Shown here: piece by piece, positions 43,070-53,181 of the stretch
Layout: every line of letters starts with the position of its first letter
How positions within the stretch are numbered: position 1 is the first letter of the stretch
From: Oceanobacter mangrovi
GTDB taxonomy: Bacteria; Pseudomonadota; Gammaproteobacteria; Pseudomonadales; Oceanobacteraceae
Assembly: GCF_019740315.1 (NCBI RefSeq)
Contig: NZ_JAHXZR010000002.1
Location: 560,001-624,000, forward strand
Length of the DNA stretch: 64,000 nt
Direction: 5' to 3'
Program-made: the position numbers and the translations under genes
The notes under the pieces: model-generated
Seen by the model: the letters and a program-made list of their open reading frames with translations, nothing else
What the model was told of the DNA's origin: nothing
The model's database searches: none

Positions 43070-44644
43070 TCAGTCGCGCTTATGGCCGGAGTTGAAGAAC
43101 GCGTGATGACTGGTTTTCGGTACTTCCCTGTGCATCAGTTGCAACATGCTGCAGTTACGACCTTCGCGCTTGGCTTCATACAAGGCGATGTCTGCCAGTT
43201 GCACCCAATCGCGCGGGCTGCATTTTTGCAGCCATAAACCGGAATCCAGAATCCAGGCGATACCGGCACTAACCGTAAGCTGAGGAGAGGTTGGGGAATA
43301 TTCGTGACAGATTTCCAGTTTCCTGATGGTACGGCGTATCAGCTTGCGGAAATTTTCCAGTTCGGTTGCATCCTGCAGGTAAACAATCATGGCGAATTCT
43401 TCGCCACCATAGCGGGCTACCAGTTCATCGGTGCGCTTGGCGCATTCCATCAGGGCGCTGGCAACCTGACGCAATGCCAGGTCGCCAGCCTGGTGGCCGT
43501 AGTGGTCGTTGTATTCCTTGAAGTGATCAATGTCTACCAGCACCATTGCGACGTATGACGAACGGCGCAATATTCGCGACCAGGTTGCCTCCAGTGTGCG
43601 GTCGAAGGCCAGTCGATTGGGGATTTGGGTCAGCGGGTCGGTCGCCGACAGGGTTTTTAACTGGCTTTGTTGGCGCATGACTTTATACACCAGTTCGTTG
43701 TATGCATCTTTCAGTTGGCTAAGCTCCTGCACCGGAATACGGGTGTTGAACAAGACGGGCTTGAGCTGATTGTTACGGGCGTTGCGTTCCAGCATGCGTG
43801 TGGCCTGCCGAATTGGAGGTAGCAAGGCGTGGTCGATCAGCAAGAGCAGCAGAATGGGCAGTAGCAAGGCGAAGGCGAGCGTATATCCCAGTCGCTGATC
43901 GAAAAACGCCGGTGGTGCAACATGATGATGGATTATCATGCAGAGTTCCGCGTTGCCGTCCAGGTTGGTCAGGCAACGCTGGTGCTGGCTGGCTGGTCGC
44001 TCTATGGGAGCGCGCAAATCGGTGACTGGCTGACCTGCTGGCAAAGATGCCGGGCTGACCAATTCTGCCAGGATACGGGCCTGGCTGAACGACTGGCTTA
44101 GCTGGCGGTTCTGCAGTGGTCGGGTCAGTACAATCCAGCCGCTCAGCTCTTGATGTTGTGGGTCGGCAAGCACTGGGCTGATAGCGATCAGGGTTGGCTG
44201 ATCATCAATCTGGCGAATATCCAGAATCATGCCGCCGCCAGAGGCCTTGCCCGGTTTTGATTTCAGCCACTCACTGTTGGAGTCAAGGTTAATGCTTTCT
44301 GTTTCACCTTGCAGGTGGGCTCGAAAGAGGGTTGAGCCGTCAAGCCGCAGCAAACTGGCCGACGTCAGTCCCAGGGCTATTAGCTGATTGACTGAAAACA
44401 GCTCAAATATCTGGTTGGCCTCATCATTGCGCAGCATTTGCAAGACTTCACTGCTTTCGGCATAGCCTCTTGCCAGATAGCCGAGCTCGTCCAGGCTGGC
44501 ATCGATAATTTCCGCCAGTCCGGATATTTCCTGTTGTTGCTGGTTAACGGAATCAGCCAGTTCCTGTGGATATAGCCACACCAGCCGGATGCCAATCAGA
44601 CCGGCTAACAGTACCAGCATGTAAATTGCCGAGCTGATCAGCAA
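43070..44644 (-). CDS. Membrane diguanylate cyclase, paralog
   Basis: About 524 residues. TM1 (about 1-22) and TM2 (about 253-273) enclose a periplasmic domain with little similarity to its neighbour. The GGDEF domain has DIDHFKEYNDHYGHQAGD and ARYGGEEFAMIV; the I-site position reads RTDE, a weakened RxxD. The start is unclear: no ATG or GTG lies between the TTG at 44644 and an excellent GGAGG at 44668-44672, which would favour a CTG at 44662. It is preceded by an intrinsic terminator. It probably makes c-di-GMP in response to another signal than the downstream paralog. Confidence 0.85.
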   Translation of the reverse strand: MLISSAIYMLVLLAGLIGIRLVWLYPQELADSVNQQQQEISGLAEIIDASLDELGYLARGYAESSEVLQMLRNDEANQIFELFSVNQLIALGLTSASLLRLDGSTLFRAHLQGETESINLDSNSEWLKSKPGKASGGGMILDIRQIDDQPTLIAISPVLADPQHQELSGWIVLTRPLQNRQLSQSFSQARILAELVSPASLPAGQPVTDLRAPIERPASQHQRCLTNLDGNAELCMIIHHHVAPPAFFDQRLGYTLAFALLLPILLLLLIDHALLPPIRQATRMLERNARNNQLKPVLFNTRIPVQELSQLKDAYNELVYKVMRQQSQLKTLSATDPLTQIPNRLAFDRTLEATWSRILRRSSYVAMVLVDIDHFKEYNDHYGHQAGDLALRQVASALMECAKRTDELVARYGGEEFAMIVYLQDATELENFRKLIRRTIRKLEICHEYSPTSPQLTVSAGIAWILDSGLWLQKCSPRDWVQLADIALYEAKREGRNCSMLQLMHREVPKTSHHAFFNSGHKRD

Positions 44645-44684
44645 CAGTTTGCGAATCCCCAGAATGACCTCCGGCGCAAAGGAA

Positions 44685-44709
44685 GTAAAAGGAGTGACAG
44701 GGTCACTCC
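44685..44709 (-). terminator. Intrinsic terminator on the minus strand after yaeQ
   Basis: Perfect 8-bp stem GGAGTGAC / GTCACTCC with a three-base loop, followed on the minus strand by TTTTAC. It separates yaeQ from the diguanylate cyclase gene. Confidence 0.85.
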
Positions 44710-44785
44710 CAATACTAGACCTTGCCGGGGATTTTGACGGCCGTCACATCAAAAAAACGGTCATTACTACCGGCGGTGGAAGGGG

Positions 44786-45334
44786 TTATTGGTCGTTCAG
44801 GCTGAAATGCTGTATCGGTACATGCAGCAGCTGGTTGTCGGCGGTAATCCAGAGATCGTCACCATCCCGTTGAACGGCGAGATCCATGTTGCGATTGTGA
44901 AGGTCTGCCAGTTGCTGCATGGCGGCTGGCTGAAACCCGGCAATCTGAATGTTGTCGATATTGCCGAGCTGCTTTTGGCAATCGCTGAGCCAACTGCTGA
45001 GATTTTTATCGCTATAGCCATAAACCCACACCTGAGCGGCCTGGCGGCTTGCTTTTTTAAGGCGCTCGGCGGTTGGCTGGCCAACTTCAATCCAGTCGGT
45101 AATGGCGTTGATGTCGTCCTTTCGCCAGATGTCGGGCTCGTTGTCTGTGCTGAGGCCGCGGGTGAAAGTCAGGCCTTCGGTAGCATGCAGACAGAACGCC
45201 AGAATCCGGCTCATCATCCGCAAAGGGGTCTCTGACGGGTGTAATGCAACCGTCAGTGTCAGCTGTTCGTACAGCATTCTGTCGTTGTCGGCGAGGTTGA
45301 TGGATGCCTTGCAAATGGTGGCTTTGAGGGCCAT
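44786..45334 (-). CDS. yaeQ: YaeQ family protein
   Basis: A 182-residue protein from the ATG at 45334, the family's normal length (E. coli YaeQ is 181). MALKATICKASINLADNDR and EQLTLTVALHPSETPLRMMS are the conserved opening, and FTRGLSTDNEPDIW and WIEVGQPTAERLKKAS mark the PD-(D/E)XK nuclease-like fold of the family. Reports link YaeQ to suppression of RfaH deficiency. Its molecular activity is not established. It is followed by an intrinsic terminator. Confidence 0.9.
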   Translation of the reverse strand: MALKATICKASINLADNDRMLYEQLTLTVALHPSETPLRMMSRILAFCLHATEGLTFTRGLSTDNEPDIWRKDDINAITDWIEVGQPTAERLKKASRQAAQVWVYGYSDKNLSSWLSDCQKQLGNIDNIQIAGFQPAAMQQLADLHNRNMDLAVQRDGDDLWITADNQLLHVPIQHFSLNDQ

Positions 45335-45495
45335 GACTGACTCCGGTGGACAGGATTGGGGAGCCTTTATAGCTAGGAATGTGTCAGACGACAAATCTGA
45401 ACACTTGTTTATCGCGGAATCCTGACTATGGTTGAGGTGTGCGCATCGCAAGATGTTTGCAGGACAATAAAATTATTTAAAGCGGAAAGCCTCAT

Positions 45496-45783
45496 ATGAG
45501 TTATCGCGAATTCAGTGTGAACGGTCTGCTGGCAGAAGTGGGAATCCGTGTCAGGGCTGCTCGGCTGGCTATGAATCTGAGTCAGGAACAATTGGCGAGG
45601 GAAGCTGCCGTTAGCCGTTCCACCATCAAGCGGCTGGAAGCCGGAACCGATAGTGTCAGCCTGGCCAACTTATTATCGATTCTGCAGGTGCTGGATTGTA
45701 TTGATCTGCTGGTCGGCGCCTTGCCAGAACCAGACGGTAGTTCGGACGCCCGTCAGCGGGCCTCTCGCAGTCTGACGGCCTGA
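45496..45783 (+). CDS. Small XRE-family helix-turn-helix protein
   Basis: A 95-residue protein. Residues 15-75 form a lambda-repressor-type HTH (GIRVRAARLAMNLSQEQLA, then SRSTIKRLEAG and SVSLANLLSILQVL). This resembles HipB-like and other small Xre proteins. No toxin partner gene accompanies it; upstream is yaeQ on the other strand and downstream is the metal-transporter riboswitch. It may be a solitary regulator. Target unknown. Confidence 0.75.
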   Translation: MSYREFSVNGLLAEVGIRVRAARLAMNLSQEQLAREAAVSRSTIKRLEAGTDSVSLANLLSILQVLDCIDLLVGALPEPDGSSDARQRASRSLTA

Positions 45784-45798
45784 CTGGGCGTTAGATGC

Positions 45799-45827
45799 TT
45801 GAACCAGGGCGCGTTTCCCGTTAGGAT
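45799..45827 (+). promoter_or_regulatory. Likely sigma-70 promoter of the GDT1 transporter
   Basis: A -35 of TTGAAC (45799-45804) and -10 of TAGGAT (45822-45827) spaced by 17 bases. Transcription would start near 45834, right at the 5' edge of the riboswitch. Confidence 0.6.
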
Positions 45828-45833
45828 GCGCGC

Positions 45834-45954
45834 ACTCTTGGGGGAGTAGTCTTTTGCTGGCGCTACAACACAGCGCCGCGAATCCTGTATCAACATAATT
45901 GGGCCTCAAGCCCGTGGTGCAGGAGACACTGAGGTGTTTGACAAGACCTGAGAC
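45834..45954 (+). ncRNA. yybP-ykoY-family (manganese) riboswitch
   Basis: The leader shows the class hallmarks in order: CTTGGGGGAGTAGTC (45837 on), TGTATCAACATAATTGGGCC (45886 on), CCCGTGGTGCAGG and GACAAGACCTGAGAC (about 45940-45954). These correspond to the conserved GGGGAGUAG, UCAACAU and CAAGACC parts of yybP-ykoY RNAs, which sense Mn2+ and activate manganese exporters. It lies upstream of a GDT1/UPF0016 gene, one of the usual targets, and leaves about 65 bases of expression platform before the ATG. A frame starting at 45899 lies inside the RNA and is not coding. Confidence 0.85.
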
Positions 45955-46018
45955 ATTCACTGATGCCATGGGTGGCCATCAGGGTATGTCTTTGGAATTG
46001 CGCCACCCGGAAAAGATT

Positions 46019-46603
46019 ATGGATCCTGTTGTAATTCCTTCCGCATTAATTCCTTCCATTACATCTGTTGCTCTGGCAGAGATGGGTGACAAAACCCAAC
46101 TGCTGACTTTGCTGCTGGCTGTCCGTTTCAGAAATCGTGCTGGTATTGTTTTCGGCATCCTGTTGGCGACAGTGCTTAATCATGGTTTGTCGGCGCTGGC
46201 CGGTGGCTGGCTTGGCGTCAATATGGATCAGTGGCTATCAAGCCAGTGGCTGAACTGGATTATGGCCGGCTGTTTTATTGCCATGGGGATCTGGTTGCTG
46301 GTGCCGGATGAAGAAGACGGTATTAACGAAAAGTGGATGGCCGCTGGTGCTTTTGTGGCGACCTTTGTGCTGTTCTCACTGGCGGAGCTGGGCGACAAGA
46401 CCCAGATCGTGACCGTGATGCTGGCAGCCCAGTTCCAGCAGCCGTTGACCGTTGCTGTTGGTACCACTATTGGTATGTTGCTGGCAAACGTGCCACTGGT
46501 GTGGTTCGGTCGGGCATTGGTTGATCGTTTGCCGATGGTGTGGATTCACCGGATTACGGCAGCACTGTTTATCGGGTCCGGTCTCTGGCTGTTGCTGGCG
46601 TAG
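46019..46603 (+). CDS. GDT1/UPF0016-family divalent cation (Mn2+) exporter
   Basis: A 194-residue inner-membrane protein starting at the ATG at 46019 (GGAAAAG upstream). It has six predicted helices in two repeats, each with the signature E-x-G-D-K-T (residues 21-26, AEMGDKTQL, and 123-128, AELGDKTQI). The family exports Mn2+ (and Ca2+ in eukaryotes) to the periplasm and includes the bacterial Mn exporter MneA. The upstream manganese riboswitch supports this function and would raise expression when Mn is high. Confidence 0.9.
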   Translation: MDPVVIPSALIPSITSVALAEMGDKTQLLTLLLAVRFRNRAGIVFGILLATVLNHGLSALAGGWLGVNMDQWLSSQWLNWIMAGCFIAMGIWLLVPDEEDGINEKWMAAGAFVATFVLFSLAELGDKTQIVTVMLAAQFQQPLTVAVGTTIGMLLANVPLVWFGRALVDRLPMVWIHRITAALFIGSGLWLLLA

Positions 46604-46651
46604 AATGCCCTTATTTGTTCTGTGCGGTTGCTTTTCTGGTCTGTGAAGTGA

Positions 46652-48751
<2,100 letters not shown>

Positions 48752-48811
48752 GATCGCTCGATAACTGACTGATTTTCAAGGGGGAGTATGGACGATTCCT
48801 CCTTGATCACT

Positions 48812-48886
48812 TGAACTAGTTCACAAAAAAACTTGATCTCTGTCAATAAATGTATAAAAGATAATCACGAAAGATCCTGTTCGTGA
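48812..48886. promoter_or_regulatory. Two palindromes upstream of the MHYT gene
   Basis: A perfect 12-bp palindrome TGAACTAGTTCA (48812-48823) and an inverted repeat TCACGAA / TTCGTGA (48865-48886, 8-base spacer) lie in the 167-base gap. The second ends 32 bases before the MHYT start. Candidate regulator sites. Confidence 0.45.
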
Positions 48887-48918
48887 ATGCTCATTTATGC
48901 CTGACGCCGAGGTCTGCC

Positions 48919-49680
48919 ATGTCTTCTGAATACAATCTGGGGCTTGTTGCCCTGTCTTATTTACTGTCGGTCTTTGGATCCTATACGGCGCTCAAACTCG
49001 CCACTGGAATCCCTGGCACCAGTGGCCGGCTGTTCTGGTTTTGGCTGGTGGGTTCGGCGTTTGCCCTTGGTGGCGGCGCTGTCTGGGCGATGCATTTTGT
49101 TGGCATGCTGGCGTATAACACGCCGCTGGATTTTGGCTATAGCCTGCCCATGACCTTGCTGTCGCTTGTGTTGGCGGTTTTTGTTGTTGGCCTGGGGTTG
49201 TTCGTGGTTGGCAAGCGGCCGGGCAGTCTGATTCATCTGGTGCTGGCTGGGACCATTACCGGTTGCGGGGTTGCAGTGATGCATTACACCGGCATGGCTG
49301 CCATGGTGATGCCGGGTAGCATGAGTTATGAACCGACCCTGTTTCTGGTGTCAATTCTGATTGCGGTTGGTGCGGCTATTTGCGCTCTGTGGCTGGCGTT
49401 TAATGTTGACGGCTTCAGGTTGCAGCTACTCAGTGCCATGGTGATGGGCGTGGCCGTATGTGGTATGCACTATACCGGCATGGCGGCGATGCACATGAAC
49501 TATGGCCTGCCTGCCACGTTAACCCTGCAGGACCTGCAATATGAGGCAGCCATTGATTCCGACATCATGGCAACCCTGATTGCGTTTGTTGCTGCGGGCG
49601 TTCTGGTTGCGCTGTTGCTGGGGACTCGCGAGGGGCTTAGCCAGCAGCGGCGCCTTGCAGCACTGAGGATTGATCGATAG
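48919..49680 (+). CDS. Stand-alone MHYT-domain membrane protein
   Basis: A 253-residue protein from the ATG at 48919 (GAGG upstream). Seven predicted helices carry three M-H-x-x-G-M motifs: MHFVGM (near residue 57), MHYTGM (about 116) and MHYTGM (about 182). The MHYT domain is thought to bind a metal such as copper and to sense O2, CO or NO. It is usually fused to GGDEF, EAL or kinase domains, but here the protein ends soon after the seventh helix without an effector. It may pass its signal to a separate protein or act as a metal-binding membrane protein. Confidence 0.88.
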   Translation: MSSEYNLGLVALSYLLSVFGSYTALKLATGIPGTSGRLFWFWLVGSAFALGGGAVWAMHFVGMLAYNTPLDFGYSLPMTLLSLVLAVFVVGLGLFVVGKRPGSLIHLVLAGTITGCGVAVMHYTGMAAMVMPGSMSYEPTLFLVSILIAVGAAICALWLAFNVDGFRLQLLSAMVMGVAVCGMHYTGMAAMHMNYGLPATLTLQDLQYEAAIDSDIMATLIAFVAAGVLVALLLGTREGLSQQRRLAALRIDR

Positions 49681-49785
49681 TTGTGCTGAGGATTGTCATT
49701 CCGGGCGGCATAAGGATTCGTGCCGCGTGGCTGGCTGGGTTAAACTAGCGCTTTGTGTTTGACCCATTCCAATAACAGGTTCTTC

Positions 49786-50697
49786 ATGCTCGCAGATAAA
49801 ATCCGTAACCGCGAAACCGGCATTGTTTTATACGGCATTGTGCCGCCCAAAAAGGGCACAGCGCCAGAACGGGTAGAGGAAATCGCCGCGTTACAGATGT
49901 CCCGCCTGGAAGGCCAGCCGATTGACGGTCTGGTGTTGTACGATATTCAGGATGAAGCCAGCCGTACTGATGAAGAGCGGCCGTTCCCCTACATCGAAAC
50001 TCTCGACAGCTTTGATTACAGCCGTAACCAGCTGGCAAGTCTGGATTTGCCGAAAATTATCTATCGCGCAGCCGGTAAATACAGTGAAGCGGAGCTGAGC
50101 GAATTCCTGCAGCAAGCATCGGTTACCAATAACATGACGGTGTTTGTCGGAGCAGCGTCGAAAGACCAGCCGGTTACCATGACCATGACGGAAGCCTATG
50201 CGCTGAAGCGCAGTGTGCGGCCAGACCTGCTTATCGGCGGTGTAACCATTCCGGAGCGTCATAACGCCAAGGGTTCTGAGCATCTGCGGGTGTTCGAAAA
50301 AATTCGTGAAGGCTGCTCGTTCTTTGTTTCGCAGGGCGTTTACGATCTGCAGGCGTCAAAGAACTTCCTGTCGGATTATTATTACTACGGTCGCGACAAC
50401 GACTTGCCACTGGTGCCGGTGATTTTCACCCTGACCCCGTGCGGTTCAATCCAGACCCTGAATTTTATGAAATGGCTTGGCATCAGTATTCCTCGCTGGC
50501 TGGAAAATGAGCTGGTGCATGCCCGCGACATTCTGGAAACCTCGGTTAAACATTCCGAGCAGAACTGGCTGGAGCTGAAGGCTTTTGCTGACGAAAAAGG
50601 CATTCCGGTTGGCTGCAACATTGAAAGTGTTGCGGTTCGCAAGGTTGAAGTGGAAGCTTCGATCGAGTTGTTGAACCGGGTAGCAAAAAAGCGCTGA
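49786..50697 (+). CDS. Methylenetetrahydrofolate reductase-like TIM-barrel protein
   Basis: A 303-residue protein from the ATG at 49786. The fold resembles MTHFR: VLYGIVPPKKG at the first strand, GGVTIPERHNAKGSEHLRV (the ...PE.H... folate/FAD region), IREGCSFFVSQGVYDLQA (the usual xxxGAxFxxxQxxxD block) and VPVIFTLTPCGS. It lacks several residues expected for the main MetF enzyme, so it is a diverged member whose substrate is uncertain. It ends at a strong terminator that sits directly before mksF. Confidence 0.65.
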   Translation: MLADKIRNRETGIVLYGIVPPKKGTAPERVEEIAALQMSRLEGQPIDGLVLYDIQDEASRTDEERPFPYIETLDSFDYSRNQLASLDLPKIIYRAAGKYSEAELSEFLQQASVTNNMTVFVGAASKDQPVTMTMTEAYALKRSVRPDLLIGGVTIPERHNAKGSEHLRVFEKIREGCSFFVSQGVYDLQASKNFLSDYYYYGRDNDLPLVPVIFTLTPCGSIQTLNFMKWLGISIPRWLENELVHARDILETSVKHSEQNWLELKAFADEKGIPVGCNIESVAVRKVEVEASIELLNRVAKKR

Positions 50698-50725
50698 TTT
50701 CAGCCACCTATACGCCACACATGCC

Positions 50726-50762
50726 AGAGGCTGGAGTCTATACTTCAGCCTCTTTCTGTTTT
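50726..50762 (+). terminator. Intrinsic terminator between the MTHFR-like gene and mksF
   Basis: Stem AGAGGCTGGAG / CTTCAGCCTCT (one G-T pair) with loop TCTATA, followed by TTCTGTTTT. Its end lies only 22 bases before the mksF ATG, leaving little room for a promoter downstream of it. Confidence 0.85.
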
Positions 50763-50784
50763 GACTACACGGACCCCTTGCTGA

Positions 50785-52326
50785 ATGTTTTTTCAACAGG
50801 AACGCGAGCATTTTTTTCGGCCGCTGACAGGCAAGTACCGCGAGCAAATCGTTGAGTGCCTGAAGGAGCTTTATCAGCGTCTCTACAGCTCTGCCAATGC
50901 TGACTACGGCCATGCACTGATGCGTGACCAGCTGATCGAAATTTTCCAGGAAGCGCTGGTGCGCGGGCCGCAATCGCTGCTCAATGATGGCATCAGTGAC
51001 GGCAGTAATGATTCGGCTGCAGAAGAGGTTCGCTCCACTCGCGAACAGGCAGTGTGGATTCTTAACCAGCTGCTCGAACATGGCTGGATCGAAAAGCAGG
51101 TTGATCAGGCGACGCTGCACAGCTCATTTTCGTTCACACGGTACGGTCGTGAGTTCACTGAACCCTTCGGGGCTGAAAATCGTACCACCGCCCGCACCCG
51201 CCATCGCAATACCCGCAACACCCGTAACTCGCTGGAAAGCTTTGTTGAGCGCGGTGATGTGTATGACCTGCTGGATGCCTTTGAATATTCCGAACGTATC
51301 ATCAGTGATTTCACCGACGTGATTGCTGAACTGGATGAGCGCAAACGCGAGCTGGTGCAGGAAATGGAAGATCAGCTGTTGGTGCAGCACGCCAGTGACG
51401 CCTTCTTTGATTTTATGGAAAACCGCTTCCAGCCAGACCTGTCCGTGCGGTTGTCCGCCGATAACGTGGAACGCCATCGTGATCGTATCGAAGAGCTGAT
51501 CCGCACTATTCGGCGTCAGGACACCGACTTCAAGGCCAATGCCGAACGACGCTTGCGCGAGTTGCTGCCGGAGCAGGCGGTGGCAGGGCAGTCGCTGTTA
51601 TGGTGGGTGCTGGACGGCATTGAGCAACGCTTGCGTAACGCCTCGGAAATCATGTTGCCAGCGCTGCGCAAGGCACTGCAAAGCTTTACCAAGCGTGCCG
51701 ACATCATTATTCGCCAGATGAGCTATCTGGCATCGCAGCAGCACAACGACGTACTGGCGGTGTGTAAAAAACTGGCGGCGACCTCGGCCGCACAACAGGA
51801 CCAATTACTGGCGAAAGCCGGCGAATTGATGGGGGTGCCGCAATTTGGCTACGTCGATCCGGCCCAGGTGCGGCTGACGGCACCCCGTCAGCGTAATCAG
51901 ATTGCTGCCGCCCTATCGGAAGAACGCGGTCAGCTTGATTCCGAAGCTCGCAAGGAAACCTATATCCGCCAGGTGCTGGACCAGGCTTTCCTGATTAACC
52001 AGCAAGCGTTACGGGAGTATCTCGGTCAGCAATTTCGCAGCGGCGCAGCGGTTTCCAGTCGTGAACTACCGGTCAATAGTGCCGCCGATTTGCTGGCAGT
52101 GGCTCATGCCATTGGCTTGGGCGCCGCTGACAGCGCGGTCGCCAATAGCAGCAGTGAATATCGCATTGTGGTGCGGCCGGAAACCGAGGCGGCAGCCCCG
52201 GAGACAGACCCGGCGACTGGCGTTGCTGTGGATGGACCGCAGTCAGGCGACGTTGGTCGTTATTTCGAATTCAAGGATCACTTTGTGTTTGAGCTGTTGC
52301 CAAGGCAGCCGGATACCACGGAATAA
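50785..52326 (+). CDS. mksF: MksF / JetA-type kleisin subunit of MksBEF condensin
   Basis: A 513-residue protein matching the MksF/JetA family (Wadjet JetA-like kleisin). FFRPLTGKYREQIVECL opens an N-terminal winged-helix part, WILNQLLEHGWIEK follows, and a long helical middle region (about 170-370, with ELDERKRELVQEMEDQL) forms the neck-binding coiled coil. The C-terminal part, including FEFKDHFVFELLP at the very end, completes the kleisin. It bridges the heads of the MksB dimer. It is the first gene of a tight mksF-E-B operon with a 3-base gap to mksE. The ribosome site is weak. Confidence 0.85.
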   Translation: MFFQQEREHFFRPLTGKYREQIVECLKELYQRLYSSANADYGHALMRDQLIEIFQEALVRGPQSLLNDGISDGSNDSAAEEVRSTREQAVWILNQLLEHGWIEKQVDQATLHSSFSFTRYGREFTEPFGAENRTTARTRHRNTRNTRNSLESFVERGDVYDLLDAFEYSERIISDFTDVIAELDERKRELVQEMEDQLLVQHASDAFFDFMENRFQPDLSVRLSADNVERHRDRIEELIRTIRRQDTDFKANAERRLRELLPEQAVAGQSLLWWVLDGIEQRLRNASEIMLPALRKALQSFTKRADIIIRQMSYLASQQHNDVLAVCKKLAATSAAQQDQLLAKAGELMGVPQFGYVDPAQVRLTAPRQRNQIAAALSEERGQLDSEARKETYIRQVLDQAFLINQQALREYLGQQFRSGAAVSSRELPVNSAADLLAVAHAIGLGAADSAVANSSSEYRIVVRPETEAAAPETDPATGVAVDGPQSGDVGRYFEFKDHFVFELLPRQPDTTE

Positions 52327-52329
52327 ATC

Positions 52330-53178
52330 ATGTTACATCTGATTGATAAACAACTGGAAAAGCAGGGTCTGGGCATGCGGGACCTGACCGAGCTGCTGAT
52401 GCGCTTGCTCGACTATGGCGTGATCTGTCGCGACGAAAGCCAGATCGAGCAGCAACTGTACGACCGTTACCTGCGACTTGAAGAACTGGTGCAGGACTAT
52501 CTGCAGGTCATCGGTTTGCGGGTGCTGCACGACCGCCGCTTTCAGTTTTTGCGGCTGGTGCCGCCGGGTGCTGTGGTGCCGGGACTGGAACAGGACGGCT
52601 TTGACCAGTCACAGTCCTTCCGGATGCGGCTGAACCAGAACGAAGTGGCCCTGACGCTGGTGCTGCGCACCCAGTACGACAAGGCCCTGCGCGAAGGTGC
52701 AGTCGACGAGCATGGCTGCGTGATGGTGTCGCTGGAAACCCTCGGCATTGCCATGAAAAACCTGCTCAAGCGGGCTCTGCCAGACCAGCTGACCGAACGC
52801 AAGGCACTGTTCCGGCGCTTGCGCCAACTGCGGCTGGTGCAGATCGTTAACGACGATCAACTTGGCGATACCGATGCTTGGTTGCGAATTCGGCCGATGA
52901 TCATGAGCTATGTTTCTGATGAGGTCTTGTCGGCACTGCAAGGCGATCCTGATGCAGCTGCTTCTGATACTGCAGATGAAGAGTCTGCCGATGACGAAAC
53001 AGATAACCAGGCAGATGACACCCGCCCTGACACTGCTGAAGCTGAGCTTGAAGCGGCAGCGTCAGTCTCCACCCCAAGCCTGTTTGGTGATTTGTCGGAT
53101 GGGCTGGATGACGAAAACGAAACTGCAAATAGCGTAGCTGAAAGCAATACACCCAAAGCACCGGAGCAACAGGACTAG
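52330..53178 (+). CDS. mksE: MksE / JetB-type (DUF4194) condensin subunit
   Basis: A 282-residue protein. [17 protein letters not shown] and [17 protein letters not shown] are DUF4194/MksE blocks, and [20 protein letters not shown] and [16 protein letters not shown] end the winged-helix core at about residue 205. The last 75 residues are acidic and low in complexity (many D, E, A and T), a tail seen in related MksE proteins. MksE binds the kleisin MksF and regulates opening of the complex. Three bases separate it from mksB. Confidence 0.85.
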   Translation: MLHLIDKQLEKQGLGMRDLTELLMRLLDYGVICRDESQIEQQLYDRYLRLEELVQDYLQVIGLRVLHDRRFQFLRLVPPGAVVPGLEQDGFDQSQSFRMRLNQNEVALTLVLRTQYDKALREGAVDEHGCVMVSLETLGIAMKNLLKRALPDQLTERKALFRRLRQLRLVQIVNDDQLGDTDAWLRIRPMIMSYVSDEVLSALQGDPDAAASDTADEESADDETDNQADDTRPDTAEAELEAAASVSTPSLFGDLSDGLDDENETANSVAESNTPKAPEQQD

Positions 53179-53181
53179 GTT

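Noticed and set aside
45496-45783. Antitoxin of a toxin-antitoxin pair
   Set aside because: The HTH protein resembles HipB-like antitoxins, but no toxin gene is adjacent on either side.
45899-46018. Longer start of the GDT1 transporter at 45899
   Set aside because: The extra codons overlap the riboswitch RNA and match no homolog; the ATG at 46019 has a ribosome site.
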